Origin: Selaginella moellendorffii | Lineage: Eukaryota > Streptophyta > Lycopodiopsida > Selaginellales > Selaginellaceae | Length of the DNA stretch: 64,000 bases | Assembly: GCF_000143415.4 (NCBI RefSeq) | Contig: NW_003314274.1 | Span: 311,209-375,208 of the forward strand | Reading direction: 5' to 3' | Part shown: in pieces, positions 1 to 9,661 of the stretch | How positions within the stretch are numbered: the first letter of the stretch is position 1 | Layout: every line of letters starts with the position of its first letter | The notes under the pieces: model-generated | Told to the model about the DNA's origin: nothing | Seen by the model: only the letters and a program-made list of their open reading frames with translations | Database searches by the model: none | Translations under genes and position numbers: made by a program

Positions 1-837
1 GAGATACCCACTGTTCTTATGCTTGGATCTTATGATTCTCCTCATCCTTCGTGGGGCACAACACACTTCAGTCCAAATGCGTCCATCAATCCTTTAGGAC
101 CATTCCTTGACTTCACTTGAGTCATTTAGCTTTTTGGATTTTACTAATCCCACAACCCATAAAGTCTTATTTTTGAAGTGCTAGCTCATTGGAATATAAC
201 TTCTTGTATTCATGTCCTACTCACTAAGACCACCATTATAAGTGTTATTCCAACACTTGATTATTTTTCGTTCCCTATAGGCTACCTTTACCACTTAGGA
301 CTATCTGTCCATATGATGAGAATACAGACTCATCCTCTAAACATACCCCCAACTCCTTGGGTTTGCTCCAACATTTATAAAGGTAGCCTCAGCTACTATT
401 TCAAGGACTTATGTCTTTATCCATATTTGACCTCCCATAGTTATTAATTCTGATCTCAAATTCATAAGCACCAGCCTCAACTACATGAGGGTAATTTTGT
501 GACTCCTTTATTGTCTTGGAGTCTTTATCTTGCCCGTGATCCTAACTATAGTTATTTACCACAACTACATTAACCAGTTTGCTAAGTCAAATGCTCATCT
601 GGATCACATCCTCAACTCTCTGAGGAAAACTTTATACTATTCCCAAGATCCCAAAGTCATTCCATTATTGACCCTTTTCTATTCACCCCCTCATCTACAA
701 GTTCACATATGAACTGTAGTGGAGAGCCATGTCTTCCCAACTTGCTACTCCCCAAGGATAGGCCCACTCCTAAGACCTTCCGATACTAACACCAGTGGTG
801 ATATACTTGAGCACCAATAAAAGTCAGACGAAGGAAC

Positions 838-850
838 AGCTCCGATACCA
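838..850 (-). other. Primer-binding site of A3
   Basis: On the minus strand the sequence TGGTATCGGAGCT begins three bases inside the LTR edge at 854. It resembles the complement of the plant initiator methionine tRNA 3' end used by many plant LTR elements (TGGTATCAGAGC), with one change. It fixes the element's orientation as minus. Confidence 0.75.
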
Positions 851-853
851 AAT

Positions 854-2391
854 TGTAAGAGACTAAATTTTTCATTCTACTTTAGTCATCTAACCACACT
901 TTCGATCACTTGGAGAAGTTTCACTCACAACCTCTTTGAGTCCTATTCCGGACTTGGGGACTTGCTAGTCTCAAGAATGGCCTCCGTGCCACTCAACCTT
1001 TACACTTGGTCCAAGTGCTCTATATGTCCGGTCCCATGACCGACACCCCAAGGTACAACTGACATACTAGCTTGTTCCGCTAAGGCCATGCCCATTCACC
1101 TTGGTCACACTGGTGGTCTAACACCACCTACATCGCAATCTTGTCTTTCAAAGATTAGGCCATCTATCCATGAGTGACTATCCTAAGTCCACTCTTTAGC
1201 ATCCTTAAGATACTTGCAAATATGAGGAACAACCTTCCCCAATATCCCTTTTACAATCCCCACCAAGTCCCTTTTTTGTCCATGGCCATGTTCACCAACA
1301 CTGCCACTAAGATAAGGCCCACAGGCCCAACCACTAAGTCCCACTGTCCTTTAGGACTTCCTCACCACATAACCGTATCATTAATCACTACACCAAAGGA
1401 CCACTCATCTTCCTTTCCATAGTCTAGGACTTTAGGACAACATTTTGGAACACCATGGCCCTACACGAGCCTTATGGGTACTCTCCCCACCTTCCACATT
1501 TTGGTGCTCTAGCCATGGGCTTAGAGTGAGGTTCCGTTGAGCCACATTAGGTATCCAAGTAGGTAGTGCCACCCACACTTGAGTTGGGAGCATTGACCAT
1601 TCGATCTCCCGAGGGAATTAGAACCAGCTTTTGAACACTCACCAAGCTACCCCGCTTGTTAGTCTGTATTCACTCTAGCTTTGGACTTCCTAGTGGTTAT
1701 CCCATCAGCCAACACTTGGGCATGGCTTTCTTGGGCCAAATTGGCCTTTCCTAGCCAAACTGGCTCCACTGGAGTCCTCCCCCCTACTTTTGGAGCTCAT
1801 CCAACCCCCCAGGGTCTAGGAGATGAATGCTTTAGGCTTTCACCCTCGAACTTGGACTCGGACTCGGATTTGGACTCAAACTCAAACTCAGACTCGGACT
1901 TGGACCTGGTCTAGGTCCCAACCCCGGTCCCAGTCCTGGTCTCGATCTTGGTCTCGATCTCGACCTCGGACTCCATCTCAGACTCCATCTCAGACTCCAT
2001 ATTGGACTCCATCTCGGACTCCGTCTCGGGTCCATCTCGGACTCCATCTCGGGTCCATCTCGGACTCCATCTCGGGTCCATCTTGGACTCCATCTCGGAC
2101 TCTATCTTGGATCCATCTTGGACTCCATCTCGGACTCCATCTCGGACTCCATCTTGGACTCCATCTCAGACTCCATCTCGGGTCCTTTTATGTCCCTTTT
2201 CTAGAGACTCACTTATTGCTCGCTTCATGCTTGTTCCTCAAGCCTTTCATTGGGAGTTCCACTCCCGCTCTCGACCTTTTAAGTCAAAGTGTTTAGTCCA
2301 AGCGTGTTAGGCTTTTTTGGTTTTCGCTTCGGCCACTACCACATGGCACCCTTTTGGCTCCATTTTGGGGCTTAGGGATTTGTGTCTCACA
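854..2391 (-). repeat. 5' LTR of A3
   Basis: About 1.54 kb, bounded by TG at 854 and CA at 2391. It matches both LTRs of A1 (43400-45045 and 49108-50730) along its length but is more diverged from them than they are from each other. The array near 1850-2190 is built of 12-bp units without stop codons, so it produces spurious open frames in several frames on both strands. Confidence 0.8.
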
Positions 2392-2398
2392 TCCCCTA

Positions 2399-2722
2399 GG
2401 AGATTGAATGGTTAATACTCCCAATCCAAGTGTGGGTGGCATTATTTAATTGGATATTTGGCATGGTTCATTAGAACCTCGCTCTAGCCACTTGGCTAAA
2501 GCACCTAAACGTGGAAGGTGGGAGGAATACTTATAAGGCTTGTGTAGAGCTATTATGTTTCAAAATCTTATCCTAAAGCCTCGAATTATGGAAAGGAAGA
2601 AAAGCAATCCTCTTATGTAGTGACCAAAGGTATGGTCATGTGGTGAGGAAGTCCTAAAGGTTAATGAGACTTAGTGGTTTGGCCTTCAAGCCCTGATGTA
2701 ATGGTGGTATTAGTGAGCACTA
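2399..2722 (+). repeat. Inverted fragment of an A-family LTR
   Basis: This 0.32-kb stretch reads as the reverse complement of roughly 1290-1605 in the neighbouring A3 LTR (shared blocks such as GTGTGGGTGGCA, GTGGTGAGGAAGTCC and GGACTTAGTGG-type sequence). It is therefore part of another A LTR in the opposite orientation. It stops abruptly at 2722, where the LTR of element E begins, so it was probably E's insertion target. Confidence 0.7.
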
Positions 2723-2724
2723 TT

Positions 2725-3922
2725 TGTAAACCATAAATTTTTCCTTTCCAATTTGCCAACTTCCTTTATCTATCGGACCAACACTACCTTGGCCTTAGCT
2801 AAGTTCCCTTGCCAAGGTTCCCACCTATTGTATCAGCTTCTACTTGGTTCTGCTTGGTTTCAACTACTCACTGCATGAGCAATAGAGCATTAGCCATCCA
2901 TCCACAAATTCTCGAATCTCTTCTAATCTCCCTCTCTGGGTTAGATTAGACTTAAGGTTTAACTACACTCCCCATAGGTATAAGCAGTCAAGCATACCAA
3001 GCCTCCAGGTTCTTAACATCCCTTGGTATAACAAGACTTGATCATGGGACCCTTTAAATCCTAAGCCTTGGGTGCAACACTTGCTTCGGGATACCGGGGG
3101 GAAATATCGTGGCTTAACGGCCGGGTATAGGTACCCCTACTCCCCCACTTCTATCCTAAAGGGAAGGCCCAAGCCCTTAGGAAGGGCGAGGAGCCACAAG
3201 GTACTCAAGTGGGGCACCACTCCACATAAGCCGAGAGCACCACAGTCGATTTCCCTTCCGGGAGTTAGAGCTGCTCTTCAGTATTTCCTTGGGTGGCCCC
3301 TCCAGCACCACCCAAGTCCATGCTCACTCCCACCCAAGGTCCCTCAGCCTTAGTTTCATCTCAACCTCAAATTAGTCTGGAAGCACCACTAGAGAGTTCC
3401 TTCAAGACTGGTTCTTGGACCTCACTATCCCTACTATACTTTTGGAACCCCCTGCAGTCCCCCCCCCTCAGACCTGACCATGGACCTGACCTCGGACTCT
3501 GTCTCGGACTCGGTCTTAGACCCAATATTGGATCTCGACTCAGTCTTAAACTCGGCCTTGGACTTGATCTCAAACTCTGTCTCAAACTCGGTCTTGGACC
3601 CGATATTGGATCTTGACTCGGTCTCAAACTTGGCCTTGGACTTGATCTCAAACTCTGTCTCGGACTCGGTCTTGGACCCGATATTGGATCTCGACTCGGT
3701 TTCAAACTCAGCCTTGGACTTGATCTCAAACTCTGTCTCAAACTCGGTCTTGGACCCGATATTGGATCTTGACTCGGTCTCAAACTTGGCCTTGGACTTG
3801 ATCTCAAACTCTGTCTCGGACTCGGTCTTGGACCCGATATTGGATCTCGACTCGGTCTCAAACTCAGCCTTGGACTTGATCTCAAACTCGGTCTCAGAGT
3901 AAGTCTCGGACTCGGTCTAAAA
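2725..3922 (-). repeat. 3' LTR of chromovirus E, distal piece
   Basis: The left edge TGTAAACC and following bases are the reverse complement of the right end of H's 5' LTR (42430-42529), so this is the same LTR family in minus orientation. It stops at 3922 where C' begins. The missing ~57-bp beginning of this LTR lies on the far side of C', at 15558-15614. It contains a 78-bp minisatellite (3480-3905) and the CTACTATACTTTTGGA core shared with the A and G LTRs. No gene is present. Confidence 0.7.
3480..3905. repeat. 78-bp minisatellite inside the E LTR
   Basis: The marker CCGATATTGGATCT (first copy CCAATATTGGATCT) recurs at 3521, 3599, 3677, 3755 and 3833, a spacing of exactly 78 bp. Alternate units differ in the same way (AACTCAGCC versus AACTTGGCC; TCGGACTC versus TCAAACTC), so there is a 156-bp higher-order period. 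As 78 is a multiple of three, long open frames run through both strands. I regard these as artefacts of the repeat, not genes. Confidence 0.9.
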
Positions 3923-4113
3923 CTATTGGGGGAAGGAGGGGCACCTCCCCCAATGCTCGCTCAAACACGAGAAATACTTCAATGCTCTTCACAAAAATGC
4001 CTCCCCTTGCCCTTATGAGGCAAGGGTTTTATACAAGGAAGATAGGGAATATTTTGAGGACCAAAATATTCCCTCTCTCTCTCTCTCTCTCTCTCGGTGG
4101 CCATGCCCTAATA
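3923..4113 (-). repeat. 3' LTR of C'
   Basis: About 191 bp, reverse complement of the 188-bp LTRs at 19459-19646, 53354-53541 and 56735-56922. A (CT)n run at 4073-4095 corresponds to the GAGAGTGAGAG stretch of the other copies, expanded here. On the minus strand it contains a TATAAAA box followed by a short hairpin (CCCTTGCC/GGCAAGGG). Confidence 0.85.
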
Positions 4114-5533
4114 TGCAACCACAGTGGATTGTGCTAGCTCCAGAAGAGTGTAGAGTGTACCTTTGCTACTGATGCCAAGTGCTAGTACATGTGTGAAATA
4201 ATAGAAACTCTAGAAAACAAAGTGGAAAATAAAGAAAAGAGGTAGGTGTGAAGTTTGGAGACGGAGGAAAACCCGGTGGGAAACCCTATAGTCAAATTGG
4301 ACCTTGAAGTTGAAAAAAAAGTGCAAAAAGAGTGTGAAAAAAGGGGGAAAAATAAGAGAAAAAGAGTGTGAGTACCTAAAGAACTTAACCCGTACCTGGA
4401 TTTCAGCTCAGGAAAGTGTAATATGCAAATGCAACCTCTTGATGACTTCTAGTATGCTCTAAGGATTGGCTGAAATTGAGAAAGAAAGAGAGGTAAAAGA
4501 GGGGATGTATTGCCCAAGGGTGGTAAGTGTGGGAATGATGAAAGATGGAGTGATATGGTGGAGCGCCGAGATAGTGGTGGCACTCTGAAAAGGTGGCCAT
4601 TGATACAATGACCTCTTGGAGTAGCCGGTAACTAGTAACCAGTAACTAGTAACTAGTAACCAAGGACCTATAACCGGTAACCACCCGCTCTCGCTCTTAC
4701 TCTTGCGCCTGCTTCAGCACCAATATGGTGGAGTGGTATGGTGGACCATCAAGATGGTGGTGGCCCTTTGAGAAGTGGTAGGCCAATGGACTAATGTGTC
4801 GGACTGAGGAAGACAGTAGCTAAAAAGGACAATGTAGTCACTAGGTTGCCGGTAAAGAGAGGTGGCATGTGTCCACTGAGTGCTGGAGCAGAAGAAAGTG
4901 GCTTTAGCTTCTGTGGCCTCGCGTAAAGATCCACCTAGGAGCCTTAAGTGAACAAGCTCACCTTGTTGGAAGAAAGTCGCTCCAGAAAAGCTAATGTGTT
5001 ATCGGCAAATGGCATAAGGACATCTTGGAAATGGCACTTCCAAATAAGGTGGTGTCTTTTGCTGCTGGTGCATATACGTGTGTTTGTGTAAATCTGACCT
5101 CAATCGGAGATGTGAATGATGGTGAAAGAATGAAAGATGCAAGATGGGCATCTAGAGATAAGTGCAAGCAACGTTGTTGGAAGTGAGTGGTGATAGAACT
5201 GTGAGTGTAGATAATATGGAATGAGTGAAGGGAATGTGTGGGGTGTAGTAATGGTAAGAGAAGGACCAAAGAACCTGGAACATAGACCGAGCCAAGCAAG
5301 GGCCCTCCATACAAACGGCAATGCAGCTTGAGCACAAAATCCAAGGCATGGCCCATGGTCCAATGGAGAAACACCCTCTGAAAGTAAGAAAAGGAGCCAT
5401 GAAAGTAAAATGAAAGAAAGGAAGAAAAAGAAAAAGTAAAAGAAGAGAAGAGGAACACCTCACCAGATGAAGTGTTTGAGATGAGAGTGGTTGTGAGCAT
5501 GTGGGAGCTCACATCCATCAGCATCAACTAGCA
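4114..5533 (-). other. 3' non-coding region of C', with a pol-terminal intron
   Basis: Reverse complement of 26830-28288 in C. It includes short GTAACTAGTAACC-type repeats (4625-4680) and, at 5378-5463, an 86-nt intron-like segment with donor GGTGAG, a long pyrimidine tract and acceptor TTTCAG. Open frames here that run against the transcript (for example 4991-5527 read as an independent protein) are better explained as polypyrimidine-rich non-coding sequence plus the exon described for C at 26995-27217. Confidence 0.6.
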
Positions 5534-5542
5534 CATATGCTC

Positions 5543-5580
5543 GGGGCTAGATAGTTTTTGAGTTGAGCTCACGAGCTGAG
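5543..5580 (+). repeat. Left terminal inverted repeat of D
   Basis: Begins GGGGCTAGATAG directly after the duplication CATATGCTC and ends in GAGCTCACGAGCTGAG. The right end is its inverted partner with a 2-bp insertion and a few mismatches near the tip. Further in, at about 5655-5685, lies TTGGTTTGGGATGAACCAA, mirrored at 11193-11216. Confidence 0.85.
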
Positions 5581-5792
5581 ATCAAGTTAATAAAAGTCAA
5601 TGAAAGTCAATATAGTCCACCAAATACAAAAGTTGATGTTTAAATGATTGGTTTGGGATGAACCAACAATTTTATTCAAAACTTAAGACATATTTTCAAT
5701 TCAAGAAAAAGCTAAATAATATAAATCTAATAAGAAAATAAATGTCATAAGTCAAAGAAGAAACTCTACATTACCTCTAAAAAAAGCTAAAC

Positions 5793-8700
5793 TTAGTCTT
5801 CCTTGACATCCACATCCACAAAAGGAGGAGTTTGTATAGTATTATGCTCTCTAACTGTGGGCTCTTGTTTTATATAAGCTTGTGCCTTTGCTTCTACATA
5901 ACATGGCAAATTATAGCCCATGTCATCGATCCACCTAATATACACAACCATGATGAAATTTATACTTTATTATCACCTATTATGCAATGTCCCAAGAACA
6001 CCTTCAAATGCACTCTCCTTCTCTAATGCAAAAACTACACGCCCAGTCTCTTTAGCCGCTAGCACCATCGAACCAAAACCTATTGTAGCATCAAGCACAA
6101 TCCCCTTAGGAGGACAAAACAACTCTAGGAGGATTTGCATGGCCTTTGGTGAACAATGTCGATAACCAGGGAACTCTATATGATGGTCCTTGTCGATAAC
6201 ATTTGGGATGATATCTGTTGAGCTATCATATCCTGGCAATGCCAAACCTACACGCTCATCAGCTCGTGTAATACTGTGACGGCAAGCATAGTGGTAGAGA
6301 GTATGGTAGTTCCATGCTAAAACCTACAAGGAAAACAGGCAATCAATTTAAGATATGAAAAATAAGGAAATGCAAACCTTTTGGATTCAGCCACCTGCTC
6401 CATTTGTTTCGACTGGGATATTTGAGAGTAAGCAGCCTGATGCAAACTCAACCAATCTAGAGTCATCTTCTCTGCCATCATTGCAAGAAGACCTCCCCAA
6501 AATAAAGAACGAGGAAGAATGATTAGCATAATGCCCTCGTATCGCAACACTTTGGATGCCACATCCACTGCTTGAGAAATATGGTCTAGTCGAAGGATGT
6601 TCCAAGATGGAGTGTCACCTTGTAAAGGTGGTAACCCATCAGATAGGTCGAAGAATGCGAGGTCAATGCCGAAAGTATTGTTCATTCCCAATCCTCACAT
6701 CCATTAATGGAACATAAAAGACTCTCGGCTCACATTGTTGGAAAGCTGAAAGTAGTCCCCAATAACTATTTTCACGTTGCCAACACTTCCCATAGGAGAA
6801 AGAGGGCGAACCTGAATAGTGTTCAAAACTAGGAAATATTAAAGTTCATACATGTTTTTTTCCATACCTGTTTATGTGAAGCCGATGAAGATAACTCTTG
6901 GAGGTCATCCTCTGTAGCAGTGGGAAGGGATGGAAAGAATGCATTTGTACGTTGACGTATAAAGTGCTAGTTGGTTTCTCCAACATCTACAACCAAATTA
7001 CAATAAGCAAGGTCATTGAAAATCAAGTTCTTACTCTCTTGGACGTCCTCACTATGGAGCTGCCTTCGTACATTTCGAACAGTCGAGGCTAGACAAGTAG
7101 CGGCAGTAGGATCTGGGGAATGAGCAATTGTTGTAGGATGAGATGGGGCAGGAGAGTTTTCAACCAGGTTCTCCACTCATTTGTCTTCAGCCTACTCAAT
7201 ATGAATCTCTTCCCTATCTTAAGGCATCTCCACTCTCTCCAAAAGTGCCTCTTCAATAAAGTAAAAACATAAGTTACTATTAGGAAATTTTACTCATCAA
7301 ACCTAGATGACACTTGAGGTAGAGATCAAGCTCAAAAGGTGACAATGGCATTTGCCTCCACAACTCCAAGTACCATGGACAAAGTTTTCACTCCTGCACA
7401 GTGGAACACTGAAACTCTAGCTTATACATGCCAAGTTTCTTCCCACCAGTTAAGAGCTTAAGAAAAACACTTGCTGTGTACACTGGAGCACTTGGGCAAT
7501 GATTTAAATACCTACAAAAGAGTCATGATTAAATAAACAAGTCAAATTCTTGCAATATACCTATATGCCATGCGGCACGAGAAAAATGGTTAGCCCAGTT
7601 GGTTCTTGAAATCCATAGAGCTTGAGCTGCCATCAGGAAGCCGTCCATCCCCAAGCTCTTGAAGGGAAGCTTGGACATATTCTGGAAGTGTTATGCCGGT
7701 GCGGGCATTAGTAAGGAACTTCATATCCCATACTTGAAATAGCTCCTCAACAGCTGCAATACTCTAAGTGATATAGAGCTTCTCCTTCATCACATTCTCA
7801 AATTTGCTCTCCAACCTCTTATCATTGTTACGATGCCAAGTGTTGAGGAGTTCCAAGTAAGAGGTTTGTTCGTTGAAGGAAAGCTTGCTTTTTGCAATGT
7901 TATAGATCAATTCTTCAGGTGCTTTACCATTTCCTGCAAGGACAAGGATTTCAAAGTGGAATGAGAAAGATAAAAGGGACTAACTTACTACTATGAGAGC
8001 ATATCTCTGCAATGCAATCCAACCAATCTTTATCATGGCGAATGTCTACAATTGCACATAGCTTCTTCACCTTTGATTTCTTCGAGTTCAAAATGCACTG
8101 CTCAATTTGTCGCAATTCAAGGTTCTTTACACCTCATCTGTCACTTGTGTAATCTTCAAATATGAGTTTTGCTTTGCCTTGACAATTGGCTAAAAGAAAA
8201 ACTTGTGAGTAGAAAACACAATTTCATGCAAGAAAAGGATACCTTTGCCCAGACCAAAACCAAAAAATCCATAGGCACCTAATACCAAGTAAGCAACGCT
8301 TGGCCTTTACGTGCTACAAGCTTTGCTTGAACCGCTTCCATAACTTCACAACTATACAGCATCTTGATTTCGTCGAGAGAAAGCATGCCAACATATTGAA
8401 GGTGCTTGATATCATGGACCAAGGTATGTGCTTGGAAAGAAAATTGATTAAGCCTGTAACATAGTTGGTGAGAACAAAGGTTACAAGTAAAAGATTCTTA
8501 CATGTTGATCTTGTGAAATGCCAAGTTGAGCCTCATAGCTTGGTTTCAATCTTATGGCTCCACAAGTGTCATTGGAACACAAATATGTCACTTGTCATCA
8601 TCCTGGAACTTCTCTTGGATACACCTCCAAAACACAAGCCACCGGTGGTTTCCATCAATAATGAAGAACATCCAGCCTACAAAGGCTTGTGTCTCTTGGA

Positions 8701-8851
8701 TCTAGACACCACTGCTCCCACCATGGTCTTCCTCCGAAGCAGTGCTTTGAACTTGTGAGGTGTCCCTAGTGAATCTAGCACAACGATCTAGTCGTTTTCC
8801 TGGAGAACGGGTCCATTGAGGTTGACCAGGACACTTCTTCTGTTGTGGCAT
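5793..8851 (-). pseudogene. Beta-class N4/N6 amino-methyltransferase-like gene with introns (decayed)
   Basis: The gene starts with ATG (MPQQKKCPGQPQW) at 8851 and ends at TAA (5793-5795) after FVDVDVKED. Coding blocks are separated by gaps with splice-like ends, for example donor AAACAG/GTATGG near 6870 with acceptor CTATTCAG near 6812, and acceptors TTCCTTGTAG near 6324 and GTGTATATTAG near 5927. The C-terminal third follows the N6_N4_Mtase (PF01555) order. KIVIGDYFQL is followed by DLAFFDLSDG (6640-6670, degenerate DPPY position), ASKVLRYEGIMLIILP, HCSPKAMQILLELF, then the SAM-binding segment GIVLDATIGFGSM (about 6045-6085) and LAAKETGR. This motif order (catalytic before SAM-binding) defines the beta class of DNA amino-methylases. 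The N-terminal two thirds (coding blocks near 7570-7945, 8040-8190 and 8245-8440) I do not recognise. In-frame stops occur in most exons, many explainable as CAA, CAG, CGA or TGG changed by transitions. One exon junction (6324-6377) does not join in frame. It probably encoded a nuclear DNA methylase; activity is lost in this copy. Confidence 0.65.
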
Positions 8852-8915
8852 GATTTATATATCTACATGAAAATGACAAATAAACTTGAGTAAACATTAA
8901 AAAAACTGCAAAGTA

Positions 8916-9387
8916 GTTCCCTTGGCACTGGGAAGATTGGTTCGTCACCGAACTGATCTTCGCAGCACCAAGGGAACAAAAAAAAGAAGAAAAGAAGCAG
9001 TTCCCTTGGTGCTGGGAAGATTGGTTCATCGCCGAACCGATCTTCTCAGCACCAAGGGAACAAAAAAAAGAAGAAAAGAAGAAGTTCCCTTGGCATAGGG
9101 AAGATCGGTTCGTTGCTGAACCAATCTTCTCATCACCTAAGGAAAAAAAAAAGAAGAAAAGAAGAAGTTCCCTTGGCATTGAGAAGATCGGTTCGTCACT
9201 GAACCGATCTTCCCAGCGCCAATGGAACGACAAGAAACTAAAAAAAGCCCAAAACCTGATGTGTTGGGAAGATTGGTTCGTCGCCGAACCAATCTTCTCA
9301 GCGCCAATGGAACGACAAGAAAAAAAAAAACCCAGATTCTGATGTGTTGGGAAGATCGGTTCACTGCTGAACCGATCATTCCAGCGT
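8916..9387. repeat. Array of six ~62-bp hairpins at ~84-bp intervals
   Basis: Units begin near 8916, 9000, 9084, 9167, 9251 and 9334. Each is a near-palindrome. The arms GTTCCCTTGGTGCTGGGAAG and its complement flank an inner GATCGGTTCG/CGAACCGATC stem with a 4-base loop (clearest in unit 2, 9000-9061). Units are separated by about 21 bases of A-rich sequence (AAAAAAAGAAGAAAAGAAG). Units 5 and 6 have a different outer arm on one side. The array lies just upstream of the methyltransferase ATG, apparently within a 5' leader intron. Confidence 0.9.
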
Positions 9388-9464
9388 GAAGTAGTTGTGA
9401 GGCGCAAGTTACTTGCAAGCTAGGAGCAAGATGGGGAGATGGAAAAGCAACAGAGAGAGGCATA

Positions 9465-9661
9465 CCTTGATTGAGGAGTGTCTTTCTAGTGTCTTGAAGA
9501 GCATCTAGCATCCTGATTGAAAAGCATCTTGAAGCATTCAAGCATTTTTCTCTTGCCCTTCCTTGCTCAAACCCTACCCTAAAAATTAACAGTCACAATC
9601 AATGGTCATGATCAATAGTCACGATTAATTTTTTAACAGTACTTGGATATATTTATAGGAC
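9465..9661 (-). promoter_or_regulatory. Putative promoter and 5' leader exon of the methyltransferase gene
   Basis: On the minus strand CTATAAATATA (about 9649-9659) resembles a TATA box. Downstream, a possible leader exon ends in ATCAAG/GTATGC near 9466, a good donor. A matching acceptor, TTTTCATGTAG, lies near 8862, just before the ATG at 8851. That would put the hairpin array inside the first intron. The TATA-like sequence overlaps the start of the opposite-strand frame (9643), so this is inference only. Confidence 0.35.

Larger units (their letters stand above)
1..2391 (-). mobile_element. A3: 5' part of a non-coding (LARD-like) LTR element, cut by window edge
   Basis: Read on the minus strand this is LTR (854-2391), primer site (838-850) and about 0.8 kb of internal sequence running off the left edge. 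Positions 1-2391 align by eye with 48259-50730, the equivalent part of the complete element A1. The internal part 1-837 holds no credible coding sequence; short open frames there are not conserved with A1. The LTR starts TGTAAGAG and ends CTCACA on the plus strand. It carries a short tandem array (about 1850-2190) of TCGGACTCCATC-like units. Classification as a large retrotransposon derivative is inferred from the lack of gag-pol in the better copy A1. Confidence 0.8.

Noticed and set aside
3367-3902. Long open frames of 172 aa (minus) and 140 aa (plus) of simple repeats
   Set aside because: They overlap on both strands and follow the 78-bp period of an LTR minisatellite; composition is explained by the repeat.
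4991-5527. A 178-aa minus-strand protein as an independent gene
   Set aside because: It runs through a putative intron and polypyrimidine tract in the 3' region of C'. Only the part after the acceptor is conserved with C and C''.
5793-8851. Bacterial contamination as the source of the methyltransferase
   Set aside because: The sequence has introns with plant-like splice signals and lies between inverted repeats with a target duplication inside a plant retrotransposon.
8916-9387. CRISPR-like regular spacing
   Set aside because: The repeats are palindromes of ~62 bp with near-identical A-rich spacers, inside a plant transposon; no cas genes and no unique spacers.
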